Shown here piece by piece: positions 1-5,943 of a stretch of 6,816 nucleotides of DNA (the stretch's first letter is position 1; the number at the start of each line of letters is the position of its first letter). A program made the position numbers and the translations under genes. The stretch comes from Thermoplasmata archaeon. Lineage in GTDB: Archaea; Thermoplasmatota; Thermoplasmata; Thermoplasmatales; Thermoplasmataceae. The stretch lies in contig JAKBQO010000079.1 in NCBI GenBank assembly GCA_021835185.1, forward strand, positions 1-6,816, given 5' to 3'. The notes beneath the pieces are model-generated. The model searched no databases, was not told the origin of the DNA, and worked only from the letters and a program-made list of their open reading frames with translations.

Positions 1-24
1 CGAGGTACTTATAAGATTAGCTGA

Positions 25-47
25 CATACTCCCACTGCTAAAGTATG
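25..47. repeat. Imperfect hairpin, possible IS605-type right-end relic
   Basis: CATACT at 25-30 pairs exactly with AGTATG at 42-47 around an 11-base loop containing CCCACTGCTA. It lies just beyond the TnpB-like relic on the side where the right-end hairpin and guide-RNA region of such elements would be. A second hairpin at 378-397 carries nearly the same CCCACTG core on the opposite strand. Confidence 0.3.
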
Positions 48-254
48 GTTCCTACTTTTCCTTATGATTAGTCTTCATCCCTCACAGTCCGGACGGTTTT
101 GCAGGAACCAGTTGTTGAGTTTTAAGGTAGCTACCGGTTATGATGTTGCCTCTCCAGGGGTGTCAGTGTTCCCTTTGTACGCATCTCTGTCTACATGCAA
201 TTTGAATATGCCTTTTGCCTGAGGCATGCTGTACCGGGGGACAGAGGCGTTTCA
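25..254 (-). pseudogene. Decayed 3' end of a TnpB-like (IS200/IS605 family) gene
   Basis: No intact frame exists here, but the minus strand gives protein-like pieces spread over shifted frames. One frame, open from 251 to a stop at 138 (37 residues), contains MPQAKGIFKLH followed by VDRDAYKG. This recalls the end of the TnpB zinc ribbon and the conserved DRDxNA motif of the last RuvC block. A second frame next to it reads YLKTQQLVPAKPSGL and then a stop; further on it reads EPYFSSGS just before the terminal hairpin, as TnpB C-termini often do. The zinc-ribbon cysteines are lost or lie in another frame (CRQRC appears in the third frame). The segment is about 48% G+C, richer than the genes beside it, which fits an imported element. 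TnpB is the RNA-guided nuclease of these transposons; this copy cannot be functional. The family call is inferred from short motifs remembered from the family and is tentative. Confidence 0.4.
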
Positions 255-377
255 AACCAGTTACACAAGTCCTAACGGATCAATGATATACTCAGGATTT
301 ACTGGCATAACTTGCTTAAAAGTAGTATAATGCCTCAGTATTGATATTTTATAAATATATAGAATTTACACATTCAT

Positions 378-397
378 CCTACAGCTGAAACAGTGGG
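378..397. repeat. Second imperfect hairpin with CCCACTG core
   Basis: Read on the minus strand this begins CCCACTGTTTCAGC and folds back on itself imperfectly: CCTA pairs with TGGG (one wobble), and CTG pairs with CAG around an AAA loop, leaving a three-base bulge. The core matches the loop of the hairpin at 25-47. Both may descend from the subterminal hairpins of an IS200/IS605-type element. The region between them (255-377) shows no reading frame I can recognise. Confidence 0.25.
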
Positions 398-415
398 CTT
401 TCTGCTACGGGATAA

Positions 416-571
416 TGTGAATGCAGGATAAATAAAAAGAGTTATGCTGTATTTAGATTGGATAGCATTAGGCCTGATGCTGCAAGGATAGGTACTGATA
501 TAAGAAAGATGAAGGCTGGAAATAAAAAGCTTAAGAAAATGCTTGCAGAGAAGGGGCTGAATAATTCATGA
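416..571 (+). pseudogene. Short transposase-like gene fragment (possible IS3-type OrfA relic)
   Basis: A frame opens after the stop at 413-415 and runs to TGA at 569-571, about 51 residues, with no start codon at its beginning and no TATA box placed to serve it. The second half is strongly basic and helix-prone (IRKMKAGNKKLKKMLAEKG). It resembles the leucine-zipper part of IS3-type OrfA proteins, which often read 'L..EN.RLKK.LAEK.LE'. The product would stop immediately after this motif, so it is a fragment at best. The resemblance is a pattern match by eye to a low-complexity, Lys-rich helix, and another origin is quite possible. Confidence 0.25.
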
Positions 572-785
572 TTAATTAACCTTAAAGATGGTGTACTTAC
601 ACAATATATAGAACAGAAAATTCCGTAACCTCCTATGTTGATTAAGCATGAACAATTGTTTATATATTGCAGGATAAAAAGAAAACATGATTTAATAATT
701 CAAGGCCGTGATTTATAACAATGTAAACGTTTTGACACATAATGTATGCTAATGCTTAACAATTTCTGATATATTTTTGTCAATG
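572..785. other. AT-rich non-coding spacer
   Basis: Nothing longer than a 27-codon frame (635-718) is open on the plus strand, and no RNA gene is recognisable. A small perfect inverted repeat (GTGTA-CT-TACAC, 591-602) is the only compact symmetry I noticed. The 3' part is presumably the upstream region of the permease promoter. Confidence 0.5.
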
Positions 786-793
786 TTTATATG
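786..793 (+). promoter_or_regulatory. TATA box of the first permease gene
   Basis: TTTATATG is centred about 25 bases before the ATG at 814. This is the normal archaeal distance from TATA box to transcription start, so the mRNA would begin at or next to the start codon (leaderless). No Shine-Dalgarno-like sequence lies before the ATG, which agrees. Confidence 0.6.
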
Positions 794-813
794 TAATTAA
801 AAATTATATCCGA

Positions 814-2244
814 ATGGATAATAATGAACCTGTACTCGAATCTAAATTTCAACTGAAAAAAGGAGCAGTGGGCAAATGGCATGCTGTTTTTCAGGCATAT
901 ACACATGTTGCACCTTCCGGTGATATCGGAATATTGCTTACCGGCGTTGCACTTTTTGCACTTGGAGCATCGCCGCTGGCTGTGTTGTTATCATGGGTCA
1001 TTTACCTTTTAATGGTTAATACAAATTATAGATTTAGCCAGAGAGTTTCACATGCTGGAGGGTATTATGCAATCGGCGGACATGGAATGGGGGGCTTTTA
1101 CGGGTTTATGAATGGCTGGATTTACCTTCTTGACGAAATGATAATTTATCCAAGTTTCGGCCTTCTTGGTTTTGCTTCAGTCATATTTCTATTGAGCCCT
1201 GCAATATCTTCAATACCATTCATCTGGGTGCCATTGATACTTATTCCCTTCGCAACCGGCTTGTTGTTTAACTATTTCGGCATAAAGCCCTCCCTGGTCT
1301 ATCTACTTATTACCGCCACGGTTGAGGTCATATTCCTTCTGTCAACAAGCTGGTATATTATATTTACAATGGGGCCTGCAAATACTTTAAGCGTGTTTTC
1401 CCTTTCAGGGATTAATGTAATTCCATTCATCTTCGCGTTATTATATGGTATTGAAGCTTATGGGGGGCTCGGTACAGTTATAGGCATCAGTGAGGAAACA
1501 AAACAGTCCAAATTCAATATTCCAAGGGCCATAATAATAGCGGCCATACTGGCGGGCGCAACACTTATATCAGCTATGTATGCACTGACAATTGCATGGG
1601 GGCCGACCAGCATGACCAGCTATGCAACATCGCCTGATCCTGGATTAATTATATGGCATAGATTTTTCGGGCTTCCGGGAGAGATAATACTCCTGTTCTT
1701 CATACTTAATGGCTATATTGCATATACTGTTGCGAATCCTATAGTGCAGTCCAGAGTTATCTATGCCATGGCACGTGATGGAGTTTTTCCCCGGTGGTTC
1801 GCAGTTACCCATAAAAAATATAAAACACCATACCGTGCGGTCATTCTCGTTTCAATTATAGCACTTATTGTTTCCATGGGATTGTCATTTCCATTCGGCC
1901 CATTTGACGCTGCAATTATAACAGGGGCCATGGCAGGGATCGGCCTGGTATCGGCACATGCAATGTCAAGCCTGGCTTATATAAGATATGCAAGGAAAGA
2001 CAATAAAATTAAGTATAGTATTGTCAAGGATGCAATAATACCAGTAGCCTCGCTTATAATTCTAATTCCAATTATAGCATTTGCATTTGATGAACTGACG
2101 TGGCCCTATATACTATCGCCTATTCTGGCTGGATTATGGGTTCTGGGTGCATTTATATTTGGATTATACCTGTATAAAAATAAGAGAAAAGACCTGGAGA
2201 ATGCCGGGTCAGAAGATTTTTCAGAGGTGATTACCACAGATTAA
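814..2244 (+). CDS. APC superfamily amino acid/amine permease
   Basis: A secondary transporter of the amino acid-polyamine-organocation superfamily, expected to import an amino acid or amine across the cytoplasmic membrane by coupling to protons or another ion. The 476 residues are a normal length, with about 12 hydrophobic segments (roughly 36-52, 53-70, 93-128, 131-153, 160-185, 198-220, 237-261, 287-308, 341-360, 364-391, 405-427, 431-453). Family motifs are clear: GGYY at 82-85; SEETKQSKFNIPRAI at 226-240, matching the loop after TM6; and SRVIYAMARDGVFPRWF at 313-329, followed by KYKTPYRAV, matching the TM8-TM9 loop. The tail is short and charged. The start at 814 is supported by the TATA box 25 bases upstream. 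It is transcribed alone and runs tail to tail into the aldehyde dehydrogenase with 7 bases between stops. Substrate cannot be told from sequence. The superfamily call is secure. Confidence 0.92.
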   Translation: MDNNEPVLESKFQLKKGAVGKWHAVFQAYTHVAPSGDIGILLTGVALFALGASPLAVLLSWVIYLLMVNTNYRFSQRVSHAGGYYAIGGHGMGGFYGFMNGWIYLLDEMIIYPSFGLLGFASVIFLLSPAISSIPFIWVPLILIPFATGLLFNYFGIKPSLVYLLITATVEVIFLLSTSWYIIFTMGPANTLSVFSLSGINVIPFIFALLYGIEAYGGLGTVIGISEETKQSKFNIPRAIIIAAILAGATLISAMYALTIAWGPTSMTSYATSPDPGLIIWHRFFGLPGEIILLFFILNGYIAYTVANPIVQSRVIYAMARDGVFPRWFAVTHKKYKTPYRAVILVSIIALIVSMGLSFPFGPFDAAIITGAMAGIGLVSAHAMSSLAYIRYARKDNKIKYSIVKDAIIPVASLIILIPIIAFAFDELTWPYILSPILAGLWVLGAFIFGLYLYKNKRKDLENAGSEDFSEVITTD

Positions 2245-2251
2245 TATATTA

Positions 2252-3745
2252 TTATCCTTTGAATATTTGATCATACCAGTCTTTTCTTACCTTCCCTGTT
2301 AGATCAAAATATACATGTTTTATATATGTAAATTCTTCCAGGGAATAGGGTGATAATGATGCCCCATGGCCACTTTCCTTATATCCTGCCCATGGCATTT
2401 CAGAGGGCACTACAACATGTTCATTGACCCAGACTGTTCCGAATCTTAAATCCCTTGTAGCTCTAATGGCTGTGGTAATATCCGATGTCCAGACAGAGGA
2501 ACCGAGTCCATAAGTAACGTCGTTGCTTCTTCTTATTGCATCATTATAATCCTTAAATTTTAATATGGTAAATACAGGGCCAAATATCTCCTCTTTTACA
2601 ATTGCAGAATCCTCATTCTCTGTGTAAATAAGTGCAGGGTTTATATAATAACCTTTTTCGTGGCCCGGTATCTCAGGCCTCTCTCCTCCTGAAAGCAATT
2701 TTCCGCCTTCTTTAATCCCTTTTTCTATATATCCCTCAACCCTTTCTCTCTGGGTTTCAGATATTAATGGCCCCATATCAGTTGCCGGGTCCATCGGGTC
2801 CCCAATTCTTAATTTCTGTATCCTATTTTTCAACCTTGAAACAAATTTCTCGAACACCTCTTCCTGTATATAATACCTTGTTGAGTTTGCACAATCCTGG
2901 CCGTTGTTTACCAATCCGCCCACAATGGCACTTTCAACCGCAGCATCTATATTAGCATCTTTGAAAACTATAAACGGTGCCTTTCCGCCAAGTTCCAGTG
3001 AAACTTTTTTTAAATTGGAAGCAGCTAGTACTGACAGACGTTTTCCAACCTCTGTGCTACCGGTAAATGCTATCATGTCCAGCTTTTCGCTTTTTGCCAT
3101 TTCCTCTCCGACAGAGCTGCCCGGACCTGTAATAACATTGAACACTCCATCCGGAATACCTGCTTCTTTCATTATATCCGCAAGCATAAGTGTTGTCAAT
3201 GGTGTATAGCTGGCTGGTTTTACCACGACAGAATTGCCCATTGCAAGGGCAGGGAAAGCTCTCCAAACAACCATCATTAATGGATAATTCCATGGTGTTA
3301 TAATCCCAATAGCCCCTATGGGCTCACGCCTTATTGCACTTGTCCCATCTGCAACATATTCATTCATTGCTTTCCCTTCAAGAATCCTGCAGGCTCCTGC
3401 CAGAAAACGTATGTTGTCTATGGTATATGGAATGTCATAACCGGATATCTGTTTTATACTTTTCCCGGAATTTTCAGTTTCAACTTTAATAAATTTATCC
3501 TGGTTCTGCTCTATAAGATCGGCTACTTTTAGAAGGACATTTGACCTATCACCGGGGGTGGCCCTGCTCCAGGCTCCTGAGTCAAATGATTTTCTTGCCG
3601 ATTCTATAGCTTTCCTGACATCGTCTCTGGATGCAGATTGGACACTGGCAACAGCCAATCCTGTAGAGGGATTCAGTACTTTCAGAACCTGCTTCCCTGA
3701 TGATTCTACCCACTCACCATTTATAAACATTTTATATGTTTCCAT
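2252..3745 (-). CDS. NAD(P)-dependent aldehyde dehydrogenase, PatD/YdcW-like
   Basis: A cytoplasmic aldehyde dehydrogenase that oxidises an aldehyde to a carboxylic acid. At 497 residues it is full length, with all key residues present: PWNYP with Asn153, Lys176 in the cofactor-binding strand, FTGSTEVG (227-234), general base Glu251 in ELGGK, nucleophile Cys285 in GQDC, and Glu386 in EEIFGP. Ser179 sits where NAD-specific enzymes usually have Glu, which suggests NADP is accepted. The C-terminal part (SSVWTSD, SEMPWAGYKESGHG, SLEEFTYIKHV) and the GQDC version of the active site resemble E. coli 4-aminobutyraldehyde dehydrogenase (PatD/YdcW). Succinate semialdehyde, betaine aldehyde or glyceraldehyde dehydrogenase activity (the last known in Thermoplasma and Picrophilus) is an alternative. 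It is the second gene of an operon, starting 5 bases after the alcohol dehydrogenase stop, with a Shine-Dalgarno sequence that supports ATG 3745. The family is certain; the substrate is inferred. Confidence 0.93.
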   Translation of the reverse strand: METYKMFINGEWVESSGKQVLKVLNPSTGLAVASVQSASRDDVRKAIESARKSFDSGAWSRATPGDRSNVLLKVADLIEQNQDKFIKVETENSGKSIKQISGYDIPYTIDNIRFLAGACRILEGKAMNEYVADGTSAIRREPIGAIGIITPWNYPLMMVVWRAFPALAMGNSVVVKPASYTPLTTLMLADIMKEAGIPDGVFNVITGPGSSVGEEMAKSEKLDMIAFTGSTEVGKRLSVLAASNLKKVSLELGGKAPFIVFKDANIDAAVESAIVGGLVNNGQDCANSTRYYIQEEVFEKFVSRLKNRIQKLRIGDPMDPATDMGPLISETQRERVEGYIEKGIKEGGKLLSGGERPEIPGHEKGYYINPALIYTENEDSAIVKEEIFGPVFTILKFKDYNDAIRRSNDVTYGLGSSVWTSDITTAIRATRDLRFGTVWVNEHVVVPSEMPWAGYKESGHGASLSPYSLEEFTYIKHVYFDLTGKVRKDWYDQIFKG

Positions 3746-3749
3746 TGTA

Positions 3750-3756
3750 ATTACCT
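3750..3756 (-). promoter_or_regulatory. Shine-Dalgarno site of the aldehyde dehydrogenase
   Basis: On the minus strand AGGTAAT, overlapping the stop codon of the alcohol dehydrogenase gene, matches six of seven bases of the consensus AGGTGAT complementary to the archaeal 16S rRNA 3' end. It lies a few bases before ATG 3745. This is the only gene in the window with such a site, as expected for an internal operon gene needing independent ribosome loading. Confidence 0.55.
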
Positions 3757-4995
3757 TACCTGGTTTTCCAGTGTCCCATCATACATATTCTGTATTAGCC
3801 TGATAGAATTTTCTTTTGTGAGCCTTCTGGGATTAAATCTGGGGAGATCGTAGAGTTTCTGCCTTGATGAAAATATATAATCACCAAATTTTTCAATATC
3901 CGATGCTGGGAAATTTATATCCTTCAGTGTTGTAGGCATTTCCAGGTCTTCAAGCAGCTGGATTATTGCCGGTGGAATCTTTGATGCCACGACTCTTGCC
4001 GATTCTCCTTTATAACGTATATTGAATATCCTCGCAAGTGAGCTTATTTTGTTATAGGCAGCAGATATGTTGAAATCCAGTATGTATGGCAATGCCATGC
4101 CTACTGCAACACCGTGTATTGCTCCGTATTTTGGCCCAAAAGCTTCGCCAAGGCAATGCCCGAGAACCGATGGCCCGGCCACCCATGGGAATGTGATTAC
4201 CATCCCACCAAGCATAGCGGACATTGACATTGCCGACCTTGCCTCAATATTAGAAGGATCATTATAAGCTGTACGTAAATTTCTAAAAATCAATGACGCA
4301 GCCTTTGTGGCTATGCCATCAGAAATAGGATTTGCTTCTTTGCTGATTAATCCCTCCACATTGTGCGCAAGGGCATCCATTCCACTTGCTGCAGTAGTCC
4401 TGGGGGGTGCACTAACATTCAGTACAGGGTCTACTATTGCAGTATCTGCAAGAAGGTTGCTGCTGGCTGCCCATGTTTTATACATGGATTCCCGGTTTAT
4501 AACAACGGACATGTTTGAAACTTCGCTTCCTGTTCCCCCTGTTGTGGGTATTAAAATCTTGGGAAGCCCTGGATTTTTAAATTTATCCTCGACTGGCGTT
4601 AAGTATTCTGCAGGCTCTCCCTTATTGGTTACCATGGATGCCACCATCTTGCTGGTATCAAGCACGCTCCCTCCACCCACTGCAACCACCGAGTCAAATT
4701 TTCCATTGCTTCTTGCAAATTCTACTGCATTCACGATGTTATCCATTGTAGGTTCATTGGAAATTTTATCGTAAACTTCGTACTTTATCTGAGATTTGGA
4801 AAGTGATTTTTCAATGTTGTCCAGCAACCCGAATTTGTAAACATTAGGATCAGTTACAATTATGGTATTTTTCTTTCCGATTTCTTTTAACTGTTCGCCA
4901 ACGAGCATGGATTGCCCCACACCGAATAAAATACGTTTTACCTGGTCAAATTTCAATTCATTATTATAAGTATATCTGTTTTCAAAATCATCCAT
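3751..4995 (-). CDS. Iron-type (group III) alcohol dehydrogenase family protein
   Basis: A 414-residue member of the Fe-ADH fold family, whose members interconvert alcohols and aldehydes/ketones with NAD(P)H in the cytoplasm. The N-terminal Rossmann-like half carries GGGSVLDTSK (107-116) and PTTGGTGSEVS (150-160), both diagnostic. The C-terminal helical half has GMDALAHNVEG (205-215), giving metal ligands Asp207 and His211, and the last ligand His294 in AIHG. Aligned from EAR (251-253) through HCLG (280-283) without gaps, the usual third ligand His falls on Ser276, while His280 matches a conserved non-ligand active-site His. There are about four extra residues before His294. The enzyme may therefore bind metal differently or not at all. 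It is the first gene of the operon with the aldehyde dehydrogenase. Start 4995 is supported by a TATA box 25 bases upstream and the lack of a leader. Substrate is unknown; 4-hydroxybutyrate-, lactaldehyde- or butanol-type activities are all possible. Family secure. Confidence 0.9.
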   Translation of the reverse strand: MDDFENRYTYNNELKFDQVKRILFGVGQSMLVGEQLKEIGKKNTIIVTDPNVYKFGLLDNIEKSLSKSQIKYEVYDKISNEPTMDNIVNAVEFARSNGKFDSVVAVGGGSVLDTSKMVASMVTNKGEPAEYLTPVEDKFKNPGLPKILIPTTGGTGSEVSNMSVVINRESMYKTWAASSNLLADTAIVDPVLNVSAPPRTTAASGMDALAHNVEGLISKEANPISDGIATKAASLIFRNLRTAYNDPSNIEARSAMSMSAMLGGMVITFPWVAGPSVLGHCLGEAFGPKYGAIHGVAVGMALPYILDFNISAAYNKISSLARIFNIRYKGESARVVASKIPPAIIQLLEDLEMPTTLKDINFPASDIEKFGDYIFSSRQKLYDLPRFNPRRLTKENSIRLIQNMYDGTLENQVR

Positions 4996-5015
4996 TAAAA
5001 TATATATTAAATGTG

Positions 5016-5024
5016 AATATAATT
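5016..5024 (-). promoter_or_regulatory. TATA box of the alcohol/aldehyde dehydrogenase operon
   Basis: On the minus strand AATTATATT is centred 25 bases before the ATG at 4995, giving a leaderless transcript. A second AT-run (5001-5010) lies only about 10 bases from the start codon and is too close to be the TATA element. No Shine-Dalgarno sequence precedes the ATG. Confidence 0.55.
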
Positions 5025-5057
5025 TTTTTGTTTGGAATTTAACTCATTACTGAAAAC

Positions 5058-5084
5058 CAATTAATATAACGGCATAGTTAATTG
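5058..5084. promoter_or_regulatory. Inverted repeat between divergent promoters, candidate operator
   Basis: CAATTAA (5058-5064) and TTAATTG (5078-5084) are exact 7-base inverted repeats separated by 13 bases, in the 143-base gap between the dehydrogenase operon and the pyrophosphatase. The centre lies about 45-50 bases upstream of both TATA boxes, a plausible place for a dimeric regulator. The arms are AT-only apart from one base, so chance is a real alternative. Confidence 0.25.
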
Positions 5085-5110
5085 ATGAAAATTCTAAGAT
5101 TTAGATAATA

Positions 5111-5118
5111 TTTATATT
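5111..5118 (+). promoter_or_regulatory. TATA box of the pyrophosphatase gene
   Basis: TTTATATT is centred about 25 bases before the ATG at 5139. As with the other first genes here, the spacing predicts a leaderless mRNA and there is no Shine-Dalgarno sequence. Confidence 0.6.
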
Positions 5119-5138
5119 AAATAGAACAATAACAAATT

Positions 5139-5645
5139 ATGAAATTTAATGTTCAGACAGAAAATTTCCCTGAATCTTTCTATGTATTTATAGAAATTCC
5201 CCAGGGAGGAAACACAAAGCTTGAATATAAATTTGATGTGGAAAATATAGTTTTAGATAGGATACTTTTCACATCAATGGTATACCCGACAAATTACGGG
5301 TTTGTGCTTAACACAAAAGCAAAGGATGAGGACCCACTGGATGTCCTTGTTATTTCATCTGTACCTATACCTTCGGGTACCATAGTTAAATGCAGGGCTA
5401 TCGGAATAGCTGAAATGAGCGATGAGGAAGGTTCTGACAATAAGGTCATAGCGGTACCGCTGGATAAGGTGGATCCAATGTCTAAAGAATACACTGACAT
5501 AAAGGATGTCCCTGATGCCGTTAAAGATAAGATAAAGCATTTCTTCCAGCACTATAAAGAACTGGAAAAGGGCAAATTTATGACCTTCCATGATTTCAAA
5601 GGAAAAGATGAGGCCATTAAGCAAATTAAAGAATCTCTTCTTTGA
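5139..5645 (+). CDS. ppa: Family I inorganic pyrophosphatase
   Basis: A soluble, Mg-dependent cytoplasmic enzyme that splits pyrophosphate to two phosphates, pulling nucleic acid, aminoacyl-tRNA and other biosynthetic reactions forward. The 168 residues fit the compact prokaryotic type (E. coli has 176). The whole active site can be matched to the E. coli enzyme: Glu19, Lys27, Glu29, Arg41, Tyr49, Tyr53; the signature DEDPLDVL with Asp63, Asp65 and Asp68; then Asp95, Asp100 and Lys102; and Tyr139-Lys140 near the end in FFQHYKELEKGK. No signal peptide or membrane segment is seen. It is transcribed alone, divergently from the dehydrogenase operon, and followed by a T-rich stretch that probably ends the transcript. 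Start 5139 is set by the TATA box 25 bases upstream and by the family's N-terminal length. Nothing ties it functionally to its neighbours. Confidence 0.97.
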   Translation: MKFNVQTENFPESFYVFIEIPQGGNTKLEYKFDVENIVLDRILFTSMVYPTNYGFVLNTKAKDEDPLDVLVISSVPIPSGTIVKCRAIGIAEMSDEEGSDNKVIAVPLDKVDPMSKEYTDIKDVPDAVKDKIKHFFQHYKELEKGKFMTFHDFKGKDEAIKQIKESLL

Positions 5646-5679
5646 TAAATTAATCTAATTCCAATAAAATATCTCTCAA

Positions 5680-5699
5680 TTTTGTTATTTTTATATTTT
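5680..5699 (+). terminator. T-rich terminator after the pyrophosphatase
   Basis: About 35 bases past the stop codon the plus strand has several closely spaced T-runs (TTTTG, ATTTTTA, ATTTTC). Archaeal RNA polymerase commonly stops at such U-tracts without a hairpin. None is apparent here. Confidence 0.4.
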
Positions 5700-5802
5700 C
5701 AGATGGTAATTCCCTGGTCGCATAAAGAATTTTTAGCTAAGTATTTAAAAAATTTCCATGATGTTGTTTATCATATATTATATAAAAATTACCTTTTTAT
5801 TT

Positions 5803-5817
5803 TCGCATGATATGCGA
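5803..5817. promoter_or_regulatory. Perfect 15-base palindrome upstream of the second permease
   Basis: TCGCAT-GAT-ATGCGA has exact 6-base arms around a 3-base centre. It lies in the 298-base AT-rich spacer (5646-5943) between the pyrophosphatase and the second permease, about 125 bases before that start codon. A related, less symmetrical sequence (TTCGCGTATATATGC, 5885-5899) sits just upstream of the TATA box. Both could be sites for a dimeric regulator of the permease. Otherwise the spacer shows no convincing gene. Confidence 0.3.
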
Positions 5818-5912
5818 CAGCTAATCCTTTAAAATAAACGTATTTTTATAATTTTTCAATTATGGAAATTTTCGATAATTAACATTCGCGTATATATGCT
5901 TTTTCATGAATA

Positions 5913-5920
5913 TTTAAATA
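5913..5920 (+). promoter_or_regulatory. TATA box of the second permease gene
   Basis: TTTAAATA is centred about 27-28 bases before the ATG at 5944. It supports that start over the next in-frame ATG (5962) and predicts a leaderless mRNA. Confidence 0.6.
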
Positions 5921-5943
5921 TAAGTATGCAATAAACAACTATT

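Noticed and set aside
422..679. 11-base direct repeat TGCAGGATAAA (422-432 and 669-679)
   Set aside because: A match of this length over several hundred AT-rich bases is not very unlikely by chance, and no element with defined ends lies between the copies.
635..718. 27-codon plus-strand frame
   Set aside because: Too short, no start signal, no recognisable motif. AACCTCCT just before it (627-634) is Shine-Dalgarno-like only on the minus strand, where no useful frame follows.
2767..3293. Several 60-100 codon frames over the aldehyde dehydrogenase on both strands
   Set aside because: All overlap a well-supported full-length enzyme and show no motifs or start signals of their own.
4307..4774. 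155-codon plus-strand frame inside the alcohol dehydrogenase gene
   Set aside because: It lies wholly antisense to a gene with clear family motifs, has no placed TATA box, and its translation resembles no family. It is a shadow of the real frame.
5294..5624. Minus-strand frames over the pyrophosphatase
   Set aside because: Antisense to a gene with its complete set of catalytic residues; no promoter or ribosome site.
5703..5810. 35-codon plus-strand frame starting MVIPWSHKEFLAKYL
   Set aside because: The composition is somewhat protein-like, but the only AT-rich box lies about 10 bases before the ATG, there is no Shine-Dalgarno site, and it overlaps the palindrome at 5803-5817. It could be a relic or chance.
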